A stretch of 64,000 nt of DNA from Nocardiopsis mwathae (GCF_014201195.1 NZ_JACHDS010000001.1:248001-312000), one strand, 5' to 3'. Counted from the stretch's first letter, positions 40,539-50,484 are shown. Numbers and translations are program-made. The notes: generated by a model from the letters alone, not told the origin.

Positions 40539-43500
40539 CCCAGCCCGGGACGCGTGCGCCGGGTGAGCAGGGGGGCGGGCCGGGCGCGGGTGCCCGCCCC
40601 GGCGACGACACCTCCCTGGTGCGCCGCCTCAAACTGCTCGGCGTGTGCATGCTGCTGAGCGCCGTCGCGTTCAGCCTCGACCCGGCCCGGATCGTCGGCG
40701 ACACCAAGATCGACCTGACGATCAACCCGCTCGGGTTCCTGGAACGGGCCCTCCACCTGTGGGACCCCTCCTACTTCGGGCAGCTGCAGAACCAGGCCTA
40801 CGGCTACTTCTTCCCCAACGGCCCCTTCCACGCGCTGCTCATCGCCCTGGACATGCCCGAGTGGATGGTCCAGCGCACGTGGATGGCGGTGCTGCTGTGC
40901 GCCGCGTTCGTCGGCACGGTCAAGCTGGCCGAGGCGCTGGGCATCGGGACGGCCGACACCCGGCTGCTCGCGGGAGTGGCCTACGCGATGGCGCCCCGCG
41001 TCCTCACCCTGATCTCCTACAACTCCGCCGAGCTGCAGCCGATGATGCTGCTGCCCTGGATCATCCTGCCGCTGGTGTACGGCGCCCGCCACGGCCGCGA
41101 CCCGATGCGGATGGCGATGCTCTCCGGCGTCGCGTTCCTCCTCTGCGGCGGCACCAACGCCGCCTCCGAGCTGGCGGTCCTCGTCGTCCCCCTGCTCTAC
41201 CTCCTCACCCGCGCCAACGGGCCGCGCAAGTGGCGCCTGCTGGCCTGGTGGCTGGGGGCGCTGTTCCTCGTCTCGTTCTGGTGGCTGGCCCCGCTGCTGA
41301 TCATGGGCCGCTACGTGTTCTCGTTCATGCCCTACACCGAGGACGCGGCCACCACCACCGGCGTCACCTCGCTCATCAACGCGCTGCGCGGCACCTCCAA
41401 CTGGATGGGCTACGTCCCCACCCAGGGCCAGCCCGCACTGCCCGCCGGGGCCGAGCTGTCCACCGTGCCCTGGCTCATCGTCGCGACGGCCGTGGTCGCC
41501 GGGCTCGGCCTGGCCGGGCTCGTCAACCGGCGGACGCCCGAGCGGGTGTTCCTCGTGACCTCCGTGCTCACCGGGACGGCGATCATCGTCGCCGGGTACA
41601 CCGGCGACCTCACCGGGCCGCTCGCTCCCACCCTGCAGGCGGCGTTCGACGGGGTGCTGAGCCCGTTCCGCAACATCCACAAGTTCGACGCGCTCATCCG
41701 GCTGCCGCTCGTGCTGGGGCTGGCCCACCTCCCCGTGGTCGTCGCCCTGGACGCGGCCGACCGCCGAGGCGGGCCCGTGCGCGCACTCGCGCTCCCGCCC
41801 GACCTGGTGCGCCGCGGTGTGGCCGGGGTGTGCGCGGTCGCGTTCCTCATCACCCTCACCCCGGTGGCGACCGTGGGCGTGGCCACCCGCGGCGGCTTCG
41901 AGCGCATCCCCGACTACTGGTACGAGGCGGCCAAATGGCTGGACACGCGCAACACCGGCGGCATGACCATGGCCGTCCCCGGTTCCGCGCGCGGCGAGTA
42001 CGAGTGGGGGCGGCCCATGGACGAACCCATGCAGCCGCTGATGGAGAGCGCGTGGACCAACCAGCAGATCATCCCCTGGGGGTCGGCCGGCGTCTCCCGG
42101 CTGACCCATGAGCTCGACCAGCGGATCTCGTCGGGGCGCGGCTCAGCCGGGCTCACCGCGACGCTGTCCCGCATGGGCGTCACCTACCTGCTCGTCCGCA
42201 ACGACCTGCAGCGCACCGGCAACAACGGCGGCTGGCCCGCCCGCGTCCACCAGGCCCTGCGCGACTCGCCGGGGATCACCCGGGAGGTCGCCTTCGGCCC
42301 CGAGGTCGGGTCGAACGACGCCTACAGCGGATCCGAGTGGTACGACCAGCCCTACCGCGCGGTGGAGATCTACAGCGTCGGCGGCGGCGTCGACGGCCGC
42401 GACGGCGGCCCCGCGCCACTCGTGGGCACCGTCCCCGCCGACGGGACGCTGCGCGTCACCGGCGGCCCCGAGTCGCTGCTGTACCTGGCCGAGCAGGGCC
42501 TGCTGCGCGACGACCGGCCGGTCATCGTCGGCGACGACCCCGGTGCCGAGGAGGTCTCCCCCGAGGACACCGTCGTCACCGACACGGCGCGGCGCCGCGA
42601 GGTCGTCTACTCCGACGTCCGGCGCAACGTCAGCCACACCCTGACCGCCGACGAGGAGCTGGAGCGGGACGCCCCGGCGCCCGACATCCAGGACCCGGCG
42701 TGGGAGCCCTACACGGCGGTGGCGGTCGACGACGGCATCGCCGCGGTCACCGCGTCCTCGTCGGAGGCCGGCGCCAACGCCGATCCGGGCACCCGCGACC
42801 CCGGCCGCCAGCCCTTCGCGGCGCTCGACGGTTCGTTCGACACCTCGTGGCGCTCCAGCTCCTTCACCGGCTCCATCGGGCAGTGGCTGGAGGTCGAGTT
42901 CGACGAGCCGCGCGACCTCGGGCAGGTCGGCATCGCCTTCGAGCAGATCACCGGCGAGCCGCCGCCCTCCGAGATCGCGCTGGTCACCGACGACGACCGC
43001 GTCACCGCACCGGTCGCCGCCACCTCCCGGCCGCAGGAGTTCACCCTCCCCAAGGGCAAGACGAGCAAGCTGCGGATCCAGGTCAGGAAGCTCGCCTGGG
43101 AGCCCGACTACCGGTTCGGCAGCCGCGTGGGCATCACCGATATCACGATCCCCGGTCTGGACGCCTCGCGCACCCTGAAGGTGCCGGGCGTCGCCGGGGC
43201 CGGAACCTTCGTGTTCACGGGGTCCACCGGCACCGTCCCCGGGTGCATGGAGGGGTCGGAGGTGTGGGTCTGCAACCCGCGCCTCGCCGTGCAGGGCGAA
43301 GACGCGTTCGGCTTGGACCGCACCTTCGAGGTCTCCGAGGACGCCGCGGGCGAGAAGCACACGATCCGCGGCGAGGCCGTCGTCACCGACCCGGTCGACG
43401 TCGAGAACGCCGCCAACCGGGCCGGCGGCTACCCCAAGGTCACCGCGTCGTCGACGTCGGTGCGCCACCCCGCGGCAGCGGGCCGCAACGCGTTCGACGA

Positions 43501-45064
43501 CGACGAGAAGACCGTCTGGTACCCCGACCCCGACGAGGACCGGCCCCGGCTCGACGTCGACCTCGGGAAGAAGACGAAGATCAGCGGGATGCGGGTGGAC
43601 TTCCCGCGCGGCATCGGCATCGCCCGGCCCATCCGGGTGACCGTGGACAGCGGCGACACCGTCCGCGATGCCTGGCTGGACGGCAACGGGTGGGTGAACT
43701 TCGCCGAGCTCACCGCGGACAAGCTGACCATCACCTTCGACCCGCCGGAGAACCAGCCGCTGGAGATCCAGCGGATCTCCCTGCCCGGAGTGGAGCCGCT
43801 GGAGCCCATCGAGGGCGGCGACGCCGCGACGGCGTGCGGGCTCGGCCCGGTGCTGCGGGTCAACGGCGAGCGCGTGGAGACCCGCATCGTCTCCGGGACG
43901 CTGGAGGACAAGCTCAACGGGCGGCCGCTGACGTATGAGAGCTGCGGCGACGTCGACCTGGAGCCCGGCACCAACCGGCTGGTCGTGCAGCCCGGCAACC
44001 AGTACGAGGTGGGCTCGGCCATCGTCGAGCAGGACGGCACGGACCGTGCGGAGGCGGCCGGGACCGGCGGCGACAGCGGCGGCGCGGACGGCAGCGGCGA
44101 CACGGTCGCCATGGCGGAGGTGCCCCGGCTCGCCGGGTGGGGCAACAGCGAGCGCAGGTTCGACGTGGCCGTGAACGAGGACAGCTACCTCGTGGTCAAC
44201 GAGAACTTCAACGAGGGCTGGGAGGCGACTGTCGACACTGCCGGCGCCGACGCGCCCCTGGAGCCCGTGCGCCTGGACGGGTGGAAGCAGGCCTGGAAGC
44301 TGCCCGCAGGGGCACACGGCACCGTCACCCTCACCTACACCCCCGACGCCCTCTACCACCTGACGCTGGGCGTCGGAGCGGTGCTCGCGCTGCTGGCGGG
44401 CCTGCTCGCGGCGCGCCGACCGAAGCGGGCGGGCCGCGCGGCACTGCTCGCCGACGCCGTCCCGGGCCGCGCGGGCCGGGTGGGGCGCGTCGCGCTGATC
44501 CCGGCGGGGGTCGGGCTCGGCGTGTGGGTCGCGGGTGCGGCCGGCGCCGCGGTCACCGGCGCGGTCCTGGTGTTCATGTGGTGGCTGGGGCGCCGCCCCT
44601 CGGCGCGCCTGCGCCACGCCCGACCCGAGCGCCCGGCCCTGGGCGGCCGCATCATCCGGTGGCTCGCCGGTCCGTGGACCGTCACCGTCACCCTCGCGTG
44701 CGCGGGACTGTCGCTGGCGGTGGGATCGTACCTGTCGCTGCACATGCCCTTCCACGACATCGGCGGCCTCCTCGGCGACCCGCTGCGCGGCTGGGTGGCC
44801 CAGCTGTTCTGCCTGCCGGCCCTGGCCCGCATGGTGGTGTCGCTCGGCGGCTTCACCGCACTGGAGCACCCGGAGCCGCACGAACCGGAGGAGCCGGAGG
44901 CCGACCACGCAGCCGCACCCTCGGCCCGGCCCGGAGCCCACGCCCGGGCGCTCGGCGGATCGGCCGACGAGCCGGACGGGGCCCCGACCGTCGACGGGCG
45001 GTCGCAGCAGGGCACCGACCGGGGACCGGACGACGACCGGCGGGTAGAGGAGGTGAAGACGTGA
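40535..45064 (+). CDS. aftD: AftD-like alpha-(1->3)-arabinofuranosyltransferase
   Basis: A 1509-residue membrane enzyme. The N-terminal GT-C module has about eleven helices (residues 30-470) and the first-loop sequence DLTINPLGFLERALHLWDPS, expected to hold the catalytic acidic residues; GYFFPNGPFHALL follows. The extracellular part includes two discoidin-like carbohydrate-binding modules (about 745-870, ALDGSFDTSWRSSSF; and about 960-1080, NAFDDDEKTVWYPDPDED) and a C-terminal helix group (1270-1450). This is the DUF3367/AftD architecture, which adds arabinofuranose from decaprenyl-phosphoryl arabinose in mycobacteria. The DprE1 and UbiA genes 12 kb away would supply that donor. GTGA overlaps join it to both neighbours. 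Confidence 0.87.
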   Translation: MTQPGTRAPGEQGGGPGAGARPGDDTSLVRRLKLLGVCMLLSAVAFSLDPARIVGDTKIDLTINPLGFLERALHLWDPSYFGQLQNQAYGYFFPNGPFHALLIALDMPEWMVQRTWMAVLLCAAFVGTVKLAEALGIGTADTRLLAGVAYAMAPRVLTLISYNSAELQPMMLLPWIILPLVYGARHGRDPMRMAMLSGVAFLLCGGTNAASELAVLVVPLLYLLTRANGPRKWRLLAWWLGALFLVSFWWLAPLLIMGRYVFSFMPYTEDAATTTGVTSLINALRGTSNWMGYVPTQGQPALPAGAELSTVPWLIVATAVVAGLGLAGLVNRRTPERVFLVTSVLTGTAIIVAGYTGDLTGPLAPTLQAAFDGVLSPFRNIHKFDALIRLPLVLGLAHLPVVVALDAADRRGGPVRALALPPDLVRRGVAGVCAVAFLITLTPVATVGVATRGGFERIPDYWYEAAKWLDTRNTGGMTMAVPGSARGEYEWGRPMDEPMQPLMESAWTNQQIIPWGSAGVSRLTHELDQRISSGRGSAGLTATLSRMGVTYLLVRNDLQRTGNNGGWPARVHQALRDSPGITREVAFGPEVGSNDAYSGSEWYDQPYRAVEIYSVGGGVDGRDGGPAPLVGTVPADGTLRVTGGPESLLYLAEQGLLRDDRPVIVGDDPGAEEVSPEDTVVTDTARRREVVYSDVRRNVSHTLTADEELERDAPAPDIQDPAWEPYTAVAVDDGIAAVTASSSEAGANADPGTRDPGRQPFAALDGSFDTSWRSSSFTGSIGQWLEVEFDEPRDLGQVGIAFEQITGEPPPSEIALVTDDDRVTAPVAATSRPQEFTLPKGKTSKLRIQVRKLAWEPDYRFGSRVGITDITIPGLDASRTLKVPGVAGAGTFVFTGSTGTVPGCMEGSEVWVCNPRLAVQGEDAFGLDRTFEVSEDAAGEKHTIRGEAVVTDPVDVENAANRAGGYPKVTASSTSVRHPAAAGRNAFDDDEKTVWYPDPDEDRPRLDVDLGKKTKISGMRVDFPRGIGIARPIRVTVDSGDTVRDAWLDGNGWVNFAELTADKLTITFDPPENQPLEIQRISLPGVEPLEPIEGGDAATACGLGPVLRVNGERVETRIVSGTLEDKLNGRPLTYESCGDVDLEPGTNRLVVQPGNQYEVGSAIVEQDGTDRAEAAGTGGDSGGADGSGDTVAMAEVPRLAGWGNSERRFDVAVNEDSYLVVNENFNEGWEATVDTAGADAPLEPVRLDGWKQAWKLPAGAHGTVTLTYTPDALYHLTLGVGAVLALLAGLLAARRPKRAGRAALLADAVPGRAGRVGRVALIPAGVGLGVWVAGAAGAAVTGAVLVFMWWLGRRPSARLRHARPERPALGGRIIRWLAGPWTVTVTLACAGLSLAVGSYLSLHMPFHDIGGLLGDPLRGWVAQLFCLPALARMVVSLGGFTALEHPEPHEPEEPEADHAAAPSARPGAHARALGGSADEPDGAPTVDGRSQQGTDRGPDDDRRVEEVKT

Positions 45065-46053
45065 CGTACGTCGACGCCGCTCCATCGACCGACGACGAGC
45101 CCGCGCGGGAACGCCCCGGCCGCGGCCTGCTGCGCCGCAACGCGGCGCCGCTGCTGGCGGCCTTCGGCGCCTTCTGTGTCACCTTCGCCCTGCTGCTGCG
45201 CTTCTTCATCTACGGCCAGCTCGCCGTCATCCCCGCCGACCTGCAACTGGAGCTGCGGCTGGCCGACGAGTCCGCGGCCTACCTCGACACCAGCACCTGG
45301 AAGACGGTGAAGGGCGCCGAGGTGGTGCGCAGCATCGGCGTCGACGGGAGGGTGAGCCCGGGGAACGCGGAATGGAGTACCTGGGACATGTCCGTCGACA
45401 CCGGCACCAGCACGCACGTCATCGAGCACATGGACCGCCGCGTCATCGTGGACCGCGCGTCCGGAACGGCGGTGAACTGCTGCGGCGAGCACGTCGACGG
45501 CGACCGCGCCGTCCGGCAGGCGGGACTGGCGCTGAGCTGGCCGGCCGACGCCCTCGACGACGAGTACGCCTTCTACGACGCCGACATCCGGGCCGCGCCC
45601 CGGATGGTGTTCGACGGGGAGGAGAACATCGCCGGCACGGCCACGCGCCGGTTCGTGCAGCGCATCGAGCCGACCCAGGTCCCGCAGTCCGCCCGCGAGG
45701 TGCCCGCCAGCGCCCTCGGTCTGGACCGCCGGGGCACGGTCACCGCGACCCGATGGGTGGAGGTCGAGCGCACCTACTGGGTCGAACCGGTGAGCGGGAA
45801 GGTGGTCAACGCCGAGGAGAAGCGGAGGGAGACCCTGAGCGCCGAATCGGGCCGGGGGGAGCGCGTCCTCCTCGACGCCGACCTGGAACTCCAGGATGCC
45901 CAGGTCGCCGCCTACGCCGAGGACGCCCGCTCCACCCGCCTCCTGCTCACCGCGGTCCGCACCGACCTCCCCATCGCCCTGGGTGCGGTGGGTACGGTGC
46001 TGCTCCTCCTATCCCTGCTGCTCACGGCTCGCACTCGTTCCGGCCGGGGGTGA
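45061..46053 (+). CDS. DUF3068 protein (paralogue 1)
   Basis: A 330-residue membrane protein with an N-terminal helix (PLLAAFGAFCVTFALLLRFFI), a large extracytoplasmic domain and a C-terminal helix (LPIALGAVGTVLLLLSLLL). The VERTYWVEPVSGKVVNAEE segment and AVNCCGEHVDGD loop match the DUF3068 family (porin PorA-like; Rv0227c in mycobacteria, from memory). A second copy at 56112 has the same VDCCDASVNEE and TRTYWIEPTTGAP segments. It overlaps aftD by GTGA and ends this operon; a terminator follows at 46144. Confidence 0.82.
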   Translation: MTYVDAAPSTDDEPARERPGRGLLRRNAAPLLAAFGAFCVTFALLLRFFIYGQLAVIPADLQLELRLADESAAYLDTSTWKTVKGAEVVRSIGVDGRVSPGNAEWSTWDMSVDTGTSTHVIEHMDRRVIVDRASGTAVNCCGEHVDGDRAVRQAGLALSWPADALDDEYAFYDADIRAAPRMVFDGEENIAGTATRRFVQRIEPTQVPQSAREVPASALGLDRRGTVTATRWVEVERTYWVEPVSGKVVNAEEKRRETLSAESGRGERVLLDADLELQDAQVAAYAEDARSTRLLLTAVRTDLPIALGAVGTVLLLLSLLLTARTRSGRG

Positions 46054-46143
46054 TGACGGGGGGTGGGCGTCCTCGCCCGTGCCCGGGCGGGGAGACCACG
46101 CCGCCACGACCGGACCCGACCACTGACCACCCGACCCCACTGG

Positions 46144-46176
46144 GGGCGGACACCCGCCACGGGTGCCCGCCCTTGT
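46144..46176 (+). terminator. Terminator of the aftD operon
   Basis: GGGCGG-A-CACCC (46144-46155) pairs with GGGTG-C-CCGCCC (46161-46172), eleven pairs with one internal mismatch and a five-base loop, followed by TTGTCT. Confidence 0.65.
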
Positions 46177-46205
46177 CTAGACGCCGTCCGAGGCGCCGTG
46201 GCTGC

Positions 46206-47012
46206 TCATGCCCTGCGCATCGCGCGGATCCCGGCGAACAGCCCGACCAGCATGACGGCGAGCGCGGCGAGCGCCCCGTGCAGGAGGTGGGCGTCGAACA
46301 CTCCGCTGAACAGGGCGCGCTCGGCCGCGACGATGTGGCTGAGGGGGTTGGCGGCGGCGACGGCCTGCATCCACCCCGGCCCCTCTTCCAGCGGGAGCAG
46401 CATTCCGGAGAGGATCATCAGCGGGAACAGCACGGCCTGCTGGATCGTCCAGAACATCCAGTCCTGGTTCTTCACGGCGAGCGCGAGCGCGTAGCTCAGG
46501 GAACCGAACCCCACGCCGAAGACGGCCAGGATCAGCAGCCCGACGACCGCGCCGAGCGGGTCCGGCCGGAAGCCGAACGGAACCGCGATCGCGATCAGCA
46601 CGCACGCTTGGAGTGTCAGCGGCATCATCTCCTTCAGCGCCCGCCCGATGAGCAGCGGAGCGCGCCGCACCGGGATGACCAGCGTTCTCTCGTGAGCGCC
46701 GGTGTGCATGTCGAACTGGAGGTTCGATCCGGTCGAGGCGGTGGCGAACAGCGACACCATGACGAGTACGCCGGGGACGAACCAGTGCAGGTCGAGTGCT
46801 CCACCGCTGAAGCCGATGAGCAGCGGCGTGAACAGTCCGACGAAGACGAGCGGCTGCACCAGGCCGAAGACGATCGAGAGCGGGTCGCGCAGCACCGGTC
46901 GCAACTCGCGGACGAGCACGAGCCGAACGTCGCCGAGGAACGTGTTCGGATAGGTCGGCCCGTCGTAGCGCCCCCCGGCGCGGGGCGTCGGGCGGTCCTT
47001 GACGGTGGTCAT
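46206..47012 (-). CDS. ABC-2 type transporter permease (DrrB-like)
   Basis: A 268-residue permease with six helices. The start TFLGDVRLVLVRELRPVLRD is the coupling helix, and FPLMILSGMLLPLEEGPGWM with the following ANPLSHIVAAERAL is the ABC-2 signature. Its ATG overlaps the stop of the ATPase gene as ATGA. With that ATPase it forms a daunorubicin-type exporter for a drug or lipid. Confidence 0.9.
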   Translation of the reverse strand: MTTVKDRPTPRAGGRYDGPTYPNTFLGDVRLVLVRELRPVLRDPLSIVFGLVQPLVFVGLFTPLLIGFSGGALDLHWFVPGVLVMVSLFATASTGSNLQFDMHTGAHERTLVIPVRRAPLLIGRALKEMMPLTLQACVLIAIAVPFGFRPDPLGAVVGLLILAVFGVGFGSLSYALALAVKNQDWMFWTIQQAVLFPLMILSGMLLPLEEGPGWMQAVAAANPLSHIVAAERALFSGVFDAHLLHGALAALAVMLVGLFAGIRAMRRA

Positions 47013-48040
47013 GCCGCGATCGCCCCCAGCGCCTCGCTGCCCTCGGCGTCCTCGGTGTCCTCGGCGATCCCGCTCTCCCGCAGCCTCCGGCCGGTCAGCC
47101 GGAAGAAGACGTCATCGAGGGTCGCCCGCCTGGCCTCCGCGGTGCGCACGGTGAGGCTGTCCCGCGCGAGTGCGAGGACGATCTCGGGTAGGGAGAGACG
47201 GGCGTCGGCGACCGGAACCTCGATTCCGGCGCCCCGGCGTCGCGTGCCCGCACCGCCGCCTCCGGCCGCGTCCGCGCGCAGGCGGGACAGAGCGCTCTCG
47301 GCCTCTGCCGCGGAATCGAACCCCAACTCCACCCGGTCGCCGATGAGATCCTCCTTGAGGCCGGCCGGTGTGTCGTCCGCGATCACCCGTCCGTGGTCCA
47401 TCACCAGGACGCGCTCGGCGAACGCGTCGGCCTCGTCCAGGTAGTGGGTGGTCATGAACACCGTGGTCCCATACTCTTCGCGCAGCCGCAGGATGTACCG
47501 CCAGAGACCGGCCCTGCTCTGCGGGTCCAGCCCGGTCGACGGTTCGTCGAGGAAGAGCAGGGAGGGTCCGTGCACCAGACCCATCGCGATGTCCAGGCGG
47601 CGTCGTTGACCGCCGCTGAGAGACGACACCACCTGCCGGGCGACCCGCTCCAGTTCGAGACGTGCCAGCAGGGCGTCCGCGCGGTGCGCCGCCGTGTCCC
47701 CCGGGAGGCCGTGGAAGCGGCCCTGCATGATGATCTCGTCGCGTACGCGGTGGTTGTGTCCGGCGCTGTTCAGCTGACCGATGTAGCCGATCCGGCTGCG
47801 AACCGCAGCGGGCTCCGAACGGATGTCGTGTCCGCACACGATCGCCTTGCCACCGCTCGGTTCCAGCAGCGTGGTCAGTAATTTGAGGCTGGTGGACTTC
47901 CCCGCCCCGTTCGGCCCCAGGAACGCCACGAGCTCTCCCGCACCGACCTGGAGGTCGAGTCCCTGCACGGCCCTTACCTGTTCGCGTCCGGAGGCGAACG
48001 TCTTGGTGAGCCCCGTCGCGTCGATCGCTTTCTCTTTCAT
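47009..48040 (-). CDS. ABC transporter ATP-binding protein (DrrA-like)
   Basis: A 343-residue ATPase. Walker A is GPNGAGKST, the signature LSGGQRRRLDI, Walker B LLFLDEPSTGLD, and the switch His is in MTTHYLDEAD. The C-terminal 100 residues are the DrrA-type extension with LDDVFFRLTGRRL. I chose the ATG at 48040 (MKEKAIDATGLTKTF); a TTG three codons earlier is possible. Divergent from the WYL regulator with a 130-base gap, which suggests regulation by it. Confidence 0.92.
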   Translation of the reverse strand: MKEKAIDATGLTKTFASGREQVRAVQGLDLQVGAGELVAFLGPNGAGKSTSLKLLTTLLEPSGGKAIVCGHDIRSEPAAVRSRIGYIGQLNSAGHNHRVRDEIIMQGRFHGLPGDTAAHRADALLARLELERVARQVVSSLSGGQRRRLDIAMGLVHGPSLLFLDEPSTGLDPQSRAGLWRYILRLREEYGTTVFMTTHYLDEADAFAERVLVMDHGRVIADDTPAGLKEDLIGDRVELGFDSAAEAESALSRLRADAAGGGGAGTRRRGAGIEVPVADARLSLPEIVLALARDSLTVRTAEARRATLDDVFFRLTGRRLRESGIAEDTEDAEGSEALGAIAA

Positions 48041-48170
48041 GGCGGGCAAAGTAGCGATGGTTCAGGCCGGAAAGTGGCCGGAAATCGCGCTTGTATCGCG
48101 TCGATCCGGACCGTGCGGGATCGGCGTCCTGCCGAGGACCGGTTCATGAAGAAACGGGGAGGAGCACCCT

Positions 48171-49148
48171 ATGAGCGGTGTCATGATCGCCAGGTCGCTG
48201 CGGCTGCTGTCCTTGCTGCAGGCGCGACGGTTCTGGTCCGGGCATGCGCTGGCCGCCGATCTCGGTGTCAGCGAGCGGACGCTGCGCCGGGACATCGACC
48301 GACTGCGGGAGGCCGGATACCGGATCACGGCCGAGCGGGGGGCCGGCGGCGGCTATTCGCTGGAGCCCGGGGCCGCCCTCCCGCCGCTGCTCCTCGACGA
48401 TGACGAACTGGTGGTGCTGGCCGTCGGCCTGCGTTCGGTCACCGCGCGCGGGGTCGGGCACTCGGACCTCACCGCCCTCTCCGCCCTGGCCAAGCTCGAA
48501 CAGCTGTTGCCGAGCCGACTTCGCCGCCGGGTGTCCGCGCTGCAGTCCCACGCGTTCCCCGACGAGGGCGGGTCGGCCCCGTCCGCGGCACCCGACCTGA
48601 TCGCCCAGCTGGCGCTCGCCTGCCGGGACAGCGAACGCGTCCGGTTCCGCTACACCGATGCGAACGGCGCGATCGAGAGCTACTTCGTCGAGCCGCACTG
48701 CCTGGTTTCGGTGGAGCACGGCTGGTACCTCGTCGCATGGGAGATCGACGGGGGGACCTGGGAGGCGTTCGGTGTCAACCGTATGGACTCCTACTTCGCG
48801 ACGGCGGCGCGCTTCCCACCCCACGGACTGAGCCAGGAGCGAGCCGCTGAGATCGCCCACGTCGCGGCCGGGCGCTTCGCGCGCGGCCACGTGGGGCTGC
48901 TCCGCATCCACGCCCCACTGGAGGAACTTCGGGCGGTGGCCGGCCCCTGGGCACGAGACGCCACCGCCGAGACCGACTCGACCACCCTGTGGCCGATCAG
49001 CGCCGACCAGCTGCAGGGCCTCGCCTTCGGCATCGCCTGGATCCCCGAGGAGTACGAGTTCGAAGTCCTAGAACCCGCCGAGCTCCGCTCGTTCATCCGC
49101 TCATTCGGAACCCGACTCCTGCGAGCGACCCACGACAGCCAAGGTTGA
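48171..49148 (+). CDS. HTH-WYL transcriptional regulator (YafY-like)
   Basis: A 325-residue regulator. The N-terminal HTH has HALAADLGVSERTLRRDIDRL. The WYL domain (about 140-215) has the sequence DANGAIESYFVEPHCLVS and then HGWYLVAWEID, and a C-terminal extension ends PAELRSFIRSFGTRLL. WYL proteins sense small ligands or nucleic acid. GGGAGGAG seven bases before the ATG gives a strong start. It probably controls the divergent ABC exporter. Confidence 0.88.
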   Translation: MSGVMIARSLRLLSLLQARRFWSGHALAADLGVSERTLRRDIDRLREAGYRITAERGAGGGYSLEPGAALPPLLLDDDELVVLAVGLRSVTARGVGHSDLTALSALAKLEQLLPSRLRRRVSALQSHAFPDEGGSAPSAAPDLIAQLALACRDSERVRFRYTDANGAIESYFVEPHCLVSVEHGWYLVAWEIDGGTWEAFGVNRMDSYFATAARFPPHGLSQERAAEIAHVAAGRFARGHVGLLRIHAPLEELRAVAGPWARDATAETDSTTLWPISADQLQGLAFGIAWIPEEYEFEVLEPAELRSFIRSFGTRLLRATHDSQG

Positions 49149-49451
49149 CCAAGGGGCGCAGCACCACTACGGCTGCCCAGCGCGGCTCGTGCCCGCTGTC
49201 GAGAACACCGGGCTGCGGCATCGCGCGTCGCCGCCTGACAGCGAGGGGGACATCCGGAGAGGCCCATCCCCTGATTCGCCTCGGCACTCCACAGTCGAAA
49301 AGGTGCACGAACAGCACCCCCATCGTCAGCGGGTTCATGGTCGACGACGAGACCGTCGTCAACCCGTGAAAGGGTGCCCGGCCCCCTCCGCCGAGCACCC
49401 TTTGTGAGCCGTGTCGCGAGAGGACCCTCCCCTCCCGCGACACAGCGGTCT
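49149..49451. other. Non-coding region with two hairpins
   Basis: AAAGGGTGC (49369-49377) pairs with GCACCCTTT (49395-49403), a bidirectional terminator. A second stem joins GTGTCGCG (49411-49418) and CGCGACAC (49436-49443) and would end the 91-residue minus-strand gene. I see no gene in 49149-49368. Confidence 0.55.
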
Positions 49452-49727
49452 TCATGCGATGGTCGGCTGCAGCGGTCGCAAGGCTGCAAGATGCCGAATA
49501 CCGTGCTGGGTCGGCGGAACTTCGGGACAGGAGGCCCGAACCTCGTGCCGGGTCCACAACCGGGAAGCCACCAGGAGTTCCAGGGCCTCGATGGTGGGGG
49601 CTTCCAGCAGGCGGGGGTGGTCGGGAACCATGGCCCACCAGCGTCGGGTGTGGGAGCCGTGCCAGACCACGGTGCCGGGGTAGCGGGCCCGCAGCCACAT
49701 GGAGGCAGCGGTTTCGGGGCCGGCCAT
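49452..49727 (-). CDS. Small protein with YPGTVVWHGSHTRRWWAM signature
   Basis: A 91-residue protein starting MAGPETAASMWLRARYPG. The segment TVVWHGSHTRRWWAMVPDH and then LLEAPTIEALELLV resembles a small family of unknown function common in Streptomyces and Nocardiopsis, where it follows another small gene, as here. GGGGG upstream may be its ribosome site, and the ATG overlaps the stop of the upstream remnant as TGATG. Two hairpins lie downstream of it. Confidence 0.6.
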   Translation of the reverse strand: MAGPETAASMWLRARYPGTVVWHGSHTRRWWAMVPDHPRLLEAPTIEALELLVASRLWTRHEVRASCPEVPPTQHGIRHLAALRPLQPTIA

Positions 49728-49806
49728 CACGCACCCCCTGCTTCCTCGCCGGTGGGCTTCCACGCGTGGCCGTTGGCGTCGAGGTGGAGTCCGCCGTGTT
49801 CGGCGG
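49727..49806 (-). pseudogene. C-terminal remnant of a small gene cut by the IS3 fragment
   Basis: The minus-strand frame ending at TGA 49729-49727 reads EHGGLHLDANGHAWKPTG then EEAGGA. It is overlapped by the next gene's ATG as in a coupled pair. Upstream of about 49804 the sequence becomes IS3 transposase on the other strand, so the start of this gene has been lost. Confidence 0.5.
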
Positions 49807-50484
49807 GTGCACGCCCAGCTCCAGCGATGGGACGTGCAGGCCGGCCCCGAGCTGGTGCGCCTGCTCATGCGCCAGATGTGCCTGGAGCCCTGCCAGCCGC
49901 GCCCGGACCGCGTCGCGCTCACCGGGCAAGAGGAGTCCGCGCCCATCACCGACCTGGTCCGCCGTGACTTCACCGCACCCGAGCCGGGCGTGAGACTGGT
50001 CGGCGATATCACTTATGTGCCGACATGGGAAGGGTGGCTGTATCTCGCGACGGTGATCGACTGCTGCACGAAGGAGGTCGTCGGGTACGCGATCGACGAC
50101 AATTATCGCACCCCACTGACCAAGCGGGCCGTGGAGCACGCGGAGCGCGCAGGCCGTATCCAGGAAGGGGCGATTTTCCACTCCGACCGAGGAAGTAACT
50201 ACACCTCTGCGGAGTTCGGTGGATTCCTGGAATCGAAATGCATCAGAAGGTCGGTTGGCCGGACGGGGATTTGCTTCGATAACGCCCTCGCGGAGTCGTT
50301 CTTCGGCGCGCTGAAGAACGAGCGTGTGAACAGGGTGGTGTATCCCAGTCGGGAGCGCGCCCGCCGCGACATCATTCGCTATATCGAATTCTGGTACAAT
50401 CGCAAACGGCTTCATTCAGCGTTGGGATACAACACACCTGAAGAGATATACGCGGCCCATCAGGAGATGCGGTTGGCGGCGTGA
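49804..50484 (+). pseudogene. IS3-family transposase OrfB, 5'-truncated
   Basis: 226 codons of an IS3-type OrfB. It begins inside the HTH_21 region (RVHAQLQRWDVQAGPEL) and keeps the integrase core: GDITYVPTWEGWLYLAT, FHSDRGSNYTSAEF and DNALAESFFGALKNE, so the DDE triad is intact, ending with RLHSALGYNTPEEIY. About 60 N-terminal residues and OrfA are missing, there is no start codon at the break and no left inverted repeat. It is therefore a dead remnant whose insertion cut the minus-strand gene at 49727-49806. Confidence 0.85.

Noticed and set aside
49093-50415. A 440-codon minus-strand reading across the WYL gene end and IS3 fragment
   Set aside because: It crosses the IS3 junction and is antisense to the transposase; only the separate frame of the 91-residue protein looks real.
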